Shown here one piece after another: positions 22,667 through 25,234 of a stretch of 25,234 bases of DNA. The stretch is from CAYPIE01 sp964410665 (lineage in GTDB: Bacteria > Planctomycetota > Planctomycetia > Gemmatales > Gemmataceae), in NCBI GenBank assembly GCA_964410665.1, contig CAYPIE010000087.1:1-25234 (forward strand), written 5' to 3'. Numbering within the stretch: the first letter of the stretch is position 1; every line of letters begins with the position of its first letter. Below the pieces are notes generated by a model that was not told where the DNA came from, did not search any database, and worked only from the letters and a program-made list of their open reading frames with translations. Made by a program: the position numbers and the translations under genes.

Positions 22667-22695
22667 TTGACACTGAGTCTCACTATCGCTAGGCT
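22667..22695 (+). promoter_or_regulatory. hemP promoter with overlapping Fur-box-like site
   Basis: TTGACA (22667-22672) is a perfect -35 box, followed after 17 nt by TAGGCT (22690-22695) as -10. The palindrome TGACACTGAGTCTCA (22668-22682) covers the -35 box and half of the spacer, so a bound repressor would exclude RNA polymerase. It matches a 7-1-7 Fur-type site with one mismatch between arms. The start of transcription would be near 22702, about 35 nt before hemP. Confidence 0.7.
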
Positions 22696-22736
22696 AAGCG
22701 CAGTCCTTCATTTTTCCACTGAGGCGAGCTCTCCCG

Positions 22737-22910
22737 ATGGTTGAGGAACCCCAGCCGCCAGCACACCAGGAACCCCCTCCTGCTGACACCGCTCCGGTGA
22801 TGCGGACCGAGGAGTTGTTTGGGCCGCTACGCGAGATCTGCATCGAACATGCGGGCGAGACCTACCGCCTGCGTATTACTCGTCGCGGCAAGTTAATCCT
22901 GCAGAAATGA
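22737..22910 (+). CDS. hemP: Hemin uptake protein HemP family
   Basis: This is a 57-residue protein. The N-terminal 22 residues are Pro/Glu-rich and probably disordered (MVEEPQPPAHQEPPP). The C-terminal core EELFGPLREICIEHAGETYR then LRITRRGKLILQK matches the HemP family, which has the pattern of a short helix, I-x-H-x-G-x-x-Y-x-L-R-x-T-R-x-G-K-L-I-L-x-K. HemP proteins are small cytosolic factors; in some proteobacteria they are iron-responsive and needed for expression of heme receptors. The gene has its own promoter with an overlapping Fur-like site. It ends 15 nt before the convergent MoxR gene. No classical ribosome-binding site is clear (GAGGCGAG, 22721-22728, is the best). No TonB receptor or heme transporter is seen in the window. 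Confidence 0.85.
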   Translation: MVEEPQPPAHQEPPPADTAPVMRTEELFGPLREICIEHAGETYRLRITRRGKLILQK

Positions 22911-22925
22911 ACCCACTGGCCGGGC

Positions 22926-23906
22926 TTACTGAAAATAATCCTCGGCCATCTCGCGCTGCTTGTCGATCATCGGCACCGCCGTCTCCATGACGATGTCATG
23001 CACGACCATCTGGGCGGTCCGCTTACGCAGCCGACTTTCTGGTTTTAGGATTAGTCGGTGGGTCAGCACTGCCTGGGCCATGCGCTTAACGTCATCGGGA
23101 AGGACAAAGTCCCGGCTGCCGATTGCCGCTAGTGCCTGGGCGGTCCGGAACAGGGCGATGGTGGCGCGCGGGCTACCACCGAGTAGCACGTCCTCGTGGT
23201 CCCGGGTGCTGTGCACGATGTCGAGGATATACTTGCGGACCTTGTCGTCGACGTGGATCTCGCGGATCGCTTCTTGACAGGCCAGGATCTCTTCGGCTTT
23301 GGTCACCGGGCTCAGCTCGTCGATCGGGTGCCGCAGTTGCAGCCGGGCGAGCATCTCGGCCTCCTGGTCGTAGTCGGGGTAACCGAGTGTGAGACGCACC
23401 AGGAAGCGGTCCAGCTGGGCTTCGGGTAGCGGGAAGGTGCCTTCTTGATCGATCGGGTTCTGGGTGGCGATGACCAGGAACGGGGGCTTGAGCACGTAGG
23501 TCTGCCCGTCGACGCTCACCCGCCGCTCGGCCATGGCTTCCAGCAGCGCGGACTGCGTTCGTGGAGTGGCCCGGTTGATCTCATCGGCCAACAGGGTCTG
23601 GGCGAAGATCGGCCCCGGGCGGAACTCGAACTCGCTGGTTTTCTGGTTGAAGATCGAAACCCCGGTGACGTCGGTGGGCAACAGGTCCGGGGTACACTGC
23701 AGCCGTTTAAAGGTGCAGTTGACGCTCCGGGCCAGGGCCCGGGCCAGCATGGTCTTGGCAACGCCGGGCACGTCCTCGAGCAAGATGTGCCCCTCGCAGA
23801 AGTAGGCGGCTAGGGCGAGGGTGAGTTGCGGGCGTTTGCCGATGATCACTTTTTCGATGTTGGCGACGATTTTGGCTGCGGTGGCCGCGACATCACTGGG
23901 GGACAT
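22926..23906 (-). CDS. MoxR-family AAA+ ATPase
   Basis: This is a 326-residue ATPase. The start ATG 23906 has GAGGAA 7 nt upstream; longer frames add residues not seen in the family. Walker A is EDVPGVAKT (44-52), Walker B is LLADEI (Asp108, Glu109), sensor 1 is ATQNP (Asn150), and the MoxR-typical LPTDVTGVSIFNQ, FRPGPIFAQ, and NPIDQEGTFPLPEAQLDRF segments are all present. GGSPRATIALFRTAQALA carries the C-terminal sensor-2 arginine. MoxR ATPases act as chaperones for maturation of partner proteins, usually encoded beside DUF58 and VWA-domain genes. None is present here: the gene lies 31 nt after mutY and converges with hemP. Confidence 0.93.
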   Translation of the reverse strand: MSPSDVAATAAKIVANIEKVIIGKRPQLTLALAAYFCEGHILLEDVPGVAKTMLARALARSVNCTFKRLQCTPDLLPTDVTGVSIFNQKTSEFEFRPGPIFAQTLLADEINRATPRTQSALLEAMAERRVSVDGQTYVLKPPFLVIATQNPIDQEGTFPLPEAQLDRFLVRLTLGYPDYDQEAEMLARLQLRHPIDELSPVTKAEEILACQEAIREIHVDDKVRKYILDIVHSTRDHEDVLLGGSPRATIALFRTAQALAAIGSRDFVLPDDVKRMAQAVLTHRLILKPESRLRKRTAQMVVHDIVMETAVPMIDKQREMAEDYFQ

Positions 23907-23937
23907 GCCGGGGTTCCTCATGAGGCTGCGCGATGGA

Positions 23938-25038
23938 TCAGAACAGGCGCGGTTGACGGTGGGGCTCGAGCAGATGCTCGGCCAGCTTCCGCTGCGGCAC
24001 ACTCACAGGATACTCGCTCAACCCCGTCGGGGCGACCCAGCGGGCTTGCGGATATGGCCCCAGGACATAGTCGCCGGACTGGTAGATTGCCTCAAGACAG
24101 ATCAGCGTGACCTGATAGTGCATGATGCCGTGGCGGATGGTCAGCAGCTCGTTGCCGATGGTTGCCTTCATGCCGAGTTCGGTCACAAGCCGAAGGGCCG
24201 CCTGCTCGGGGTCTTCTGGGTTGACCAACTCGGTGTGGGGAAACTCCCACATGCCTGCCCAGCGCCCGGCGTCGGGCCGTTGAACCAAGAAGACTTGTGC
24301 TTCTTGACGGATGACCACCGCCACCTCACGGACCGCCACCAGCGCCGGCCGTGCCGATTTCACCGGTAGCTCGGTTTGCAGCTCGTCGCGTTTGGCAACG
24401 CACCACGGGGCCAGCGGGCAGCGTCCACAGGCCGGTTCGCTGACGGTACAGACCAGGGACCCGAGTTCCATGATCGCCTGGTTGAAGTCGCCGACGCGTT
24501 GTTCCGGGAGCAGCTCGGCCGCGGTTTGCCACAGCCAGCGCTGGGTGCTGCTTGCCTTGATCTGCTCGCGCCAGCCGAACAGCCGGGCCAGGACGCGCTG
24601 GCTGTTGGCCTCGACGATCGGCAGCTTGCGGTCGAACGCCTGTGACAGCACCGCCCCCAAAATGTAGCGGCCAACCCCGGGTAGTTCGCGCCAGACCACC
24701 GGGTCATCGGGCATCTCCCCGTCGTGGTCACGGACCAGGATCCTGGCCGCCTGATGCAGGTGCCGGGCGCGGCGATAATAGCCCAGCCCGGACCAGAGCC
24801 GTAGCACTTCCTGTTCATCGGCCGCGGCCAGGGCATTGACGCTGGGAAACGCCAGCATAAACCGCTCAAAGAAGGGCACGACGGTGGCGACCTGGGTCTG
24901 TTGCAGCATCACCTCGCTGACCCAGATGCGATACGGATCGCGGTCGGCGCGCCAGGGCATGGTGCGGTGGTGTTGGTCAAACCAGTCGAGCAGCTGCTTT
25001 GCGACCGTGACGCGATCCGCGGGTGTCAGATGGTTCAC
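23938..25038 (-). CDS. mutY: A/G-specific adenine DNA glycosylase MutY
   Basis: This base-excision repair enzyme removes adenine paired with 8-oxoguanine. The 366-residue protein starts at GTG (25038-25036); no ATG lies nearby in frame, and no clear ribosome-binding site is seen. The catalytic Glu is Glu42 in SEVMLQQTQV. The helix-hairpin-helix is ELPGVGRYILGAV (118-130). The iron-sulfur cluster motif C-x6-C-x2-C-x5-C is complete (Cys197, 204, 207, 213). The C-terminal NUDIX-like domain for 8-oxoG recognition includes VFLVQRPDAGRWAGMWEFP. One oddity: the second catalytic acid, Asp138 in the E. coli enzyme (LDGNVKRVL), is Glu143 here (VEANSQRVL). From memory this is seen in other planctomycete and some bacterial MutY proteins. 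It is transcribed with the MoxR gene 31 nt downstream. Confidence 0.95.
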   Translation of the reverse strand: MNHLTPADRVTVAKQLLDWFDQHHRTMPWRADRDPYRIWVSEVMLQQTQVATVVPFFERFMLAFPSVNALAAADEQEVLRLWSGLGYYRRARHLHQAARILVRDHDGEMPDDPVVWRELPGVGRYILGAVLSQAFDRKLPIVEANSQRVLARLFGWREQIKASSTQRWLWQTAAELLPEQRVGDFNQAIMELGSLVCTVSEPACGRCPLAPWCVAKRDELQTELPVKSARPALVAVREVAVVIRQEAQVFLVQRPDAGRWAGMWEFPHTELVNPEDPEQAALRLVTELGMKATIGNELLTIRHGIMHYQVTLICLEAIYQSGDYVLGPYPQARWVAPTGLSEYPVSVPQRKLAEHLLEPHRQPRLF

Positions 25039-25097
25039 GTGATTGGCGATTCGGGAGTGTTTAAATGGCGGCCCTTGAATTCTGTTGGCGAAGAAGC

Positions 25098-25180
25098 GGC
25101 AGAGGCGCTTGTGGTGCGGGGAAAGAGGCAGAAGCGCTTGCGGTGCGGGGAAAGAGGCAGAGGCGGTTGCGGTAAGTCAG
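25098..25180. repeat. 29-bp-period tandem repeat upstream of mutY
   Basis: GGCAGAGGCG begins at 25098, GGCAGAAGCG at 25127 and GGCAGAGGCG at 25156, an exact spacing of 29. The shared unit reads GGCAGARGCG then NTTGYGGTGCGGGGAAAGA; the third copy diverges after about 17 bases. A partial fourth GAAGAGGCAGAAGC lies at 25211-25224 after the hairpin. The sequence matches the start of the window in reverse orientation. It lies in the upstream region of mutY and may belong to a genome-wide intergenic family. Confidence 0.75.
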
Positions 25181-25183
25181 AAC

Positions 25184-25203
25184 CCCCGGACTGACGTCCG
25201 GGG
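25184..25203. repeat. GC-rich palindrome within the end repeat
   Basis: CCCCGGAC (25184-25191) and GTCCGGGG (25196-25203) pair perfectly over 8 bases with loop TGAC. It is inserted between copies of the AAGAGGCAGA-containing repeat. It may be a REP-like element or a terminator of a gene beyond the window. Confidence 0.6.
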
Positions 25204-25234
25204 CTCGCCTGAAGAGGCAGAAGCAGAGCTCCGG

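Noticed and set aside
25098..25180. CRISPR array
   Set aside because: The 29-base period resembles a repeat length, but units are contiguous and diverging without unique spacers, and no cas gene is near.

Overview
The window most likely comes from a planctomycete, probably of the Gemmataceae/Gemmatales type. The basis is gene content, not a database match. It carries a DUF1559 pseudopilin with the planctomycete-style N-terminus (AFTLIELLVVIA, then PAVQKVREAAARM) and a small lipoprotein paired behind it. It also carries a rhodanese fused to a CxxC domain. The DNA is GC-rich, and both window ends hold short GC-rich intergenic repeats of one family. I see no rRNA, tRNA, CRISPR array, transposase or phage gene.

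Region 1 (1-6440, + strand) is a loose run of mostly single genes. It begins with a repeat and a long perfect inverted repeat. It then holds a DUF805-SRPBCC fusion membrane protein, a 735-base stretch with an AT-rich inverted repeat and a probable broken gene, a lipoprotein-like protein, an NTF2/SnoaL-like protein, a stand-alone SRPBCC protein, a small exported protein, an ADP-ribosylglycohydrolase and a cytosolic protein of unknown function. Region 2 (6480-10766) has an exported GH97 glycosidase (+) converging on a two-gene minus-strand unit: an O-antigen ligase/polymerase-type membrane protein followed by an exported rhodanese.

Region 3 (10967-20119, + strand) is a tightly packed eight-gene operon: SDR, fatty acid desaturase, alkaline-phosphatase-superfamily phosphodiesterase, SGNH hydrolase, NodU/CmcH-type carbamoyltransferase, SxtJ-family membrane protein, DUF5989 protein and a PMT/ArnT-type glycosyltransferase. 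Seven of the genes overlap or lie within 12 nt of each other. With the divergent O-antigen-ligase-like gene, this looks like a pathway that builds and decorates a lipid-linked or surface glycan/lipid. The product is unknown, and this is the best candidate for an undescribed system.

Region 4 (20143-22910) is a minus-strand operon of DUF1559 pseudopilin, lipoprotein and kelch beta-propeller, divergent from a 57-residue HemP-family gene. The divergent interval holds two nearly identical 15-bp 7-1-7 palindromes resembling Fur boxes. One overlaps a clear -35/-10 promoter for hemP; the other sits just downstream of a candidate promoter for the DUF1559 operon. This suggests joint control by iron and a possible role of the pseudopilin operon in iron or heme acquisition.

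Region 5 (22926-25234, minus strand) has mutY followed by a MoxR-type AAA ATPase. The window ends in a 29-bp-period repeat and a GC-rich hairpin related to the sequence at its start.
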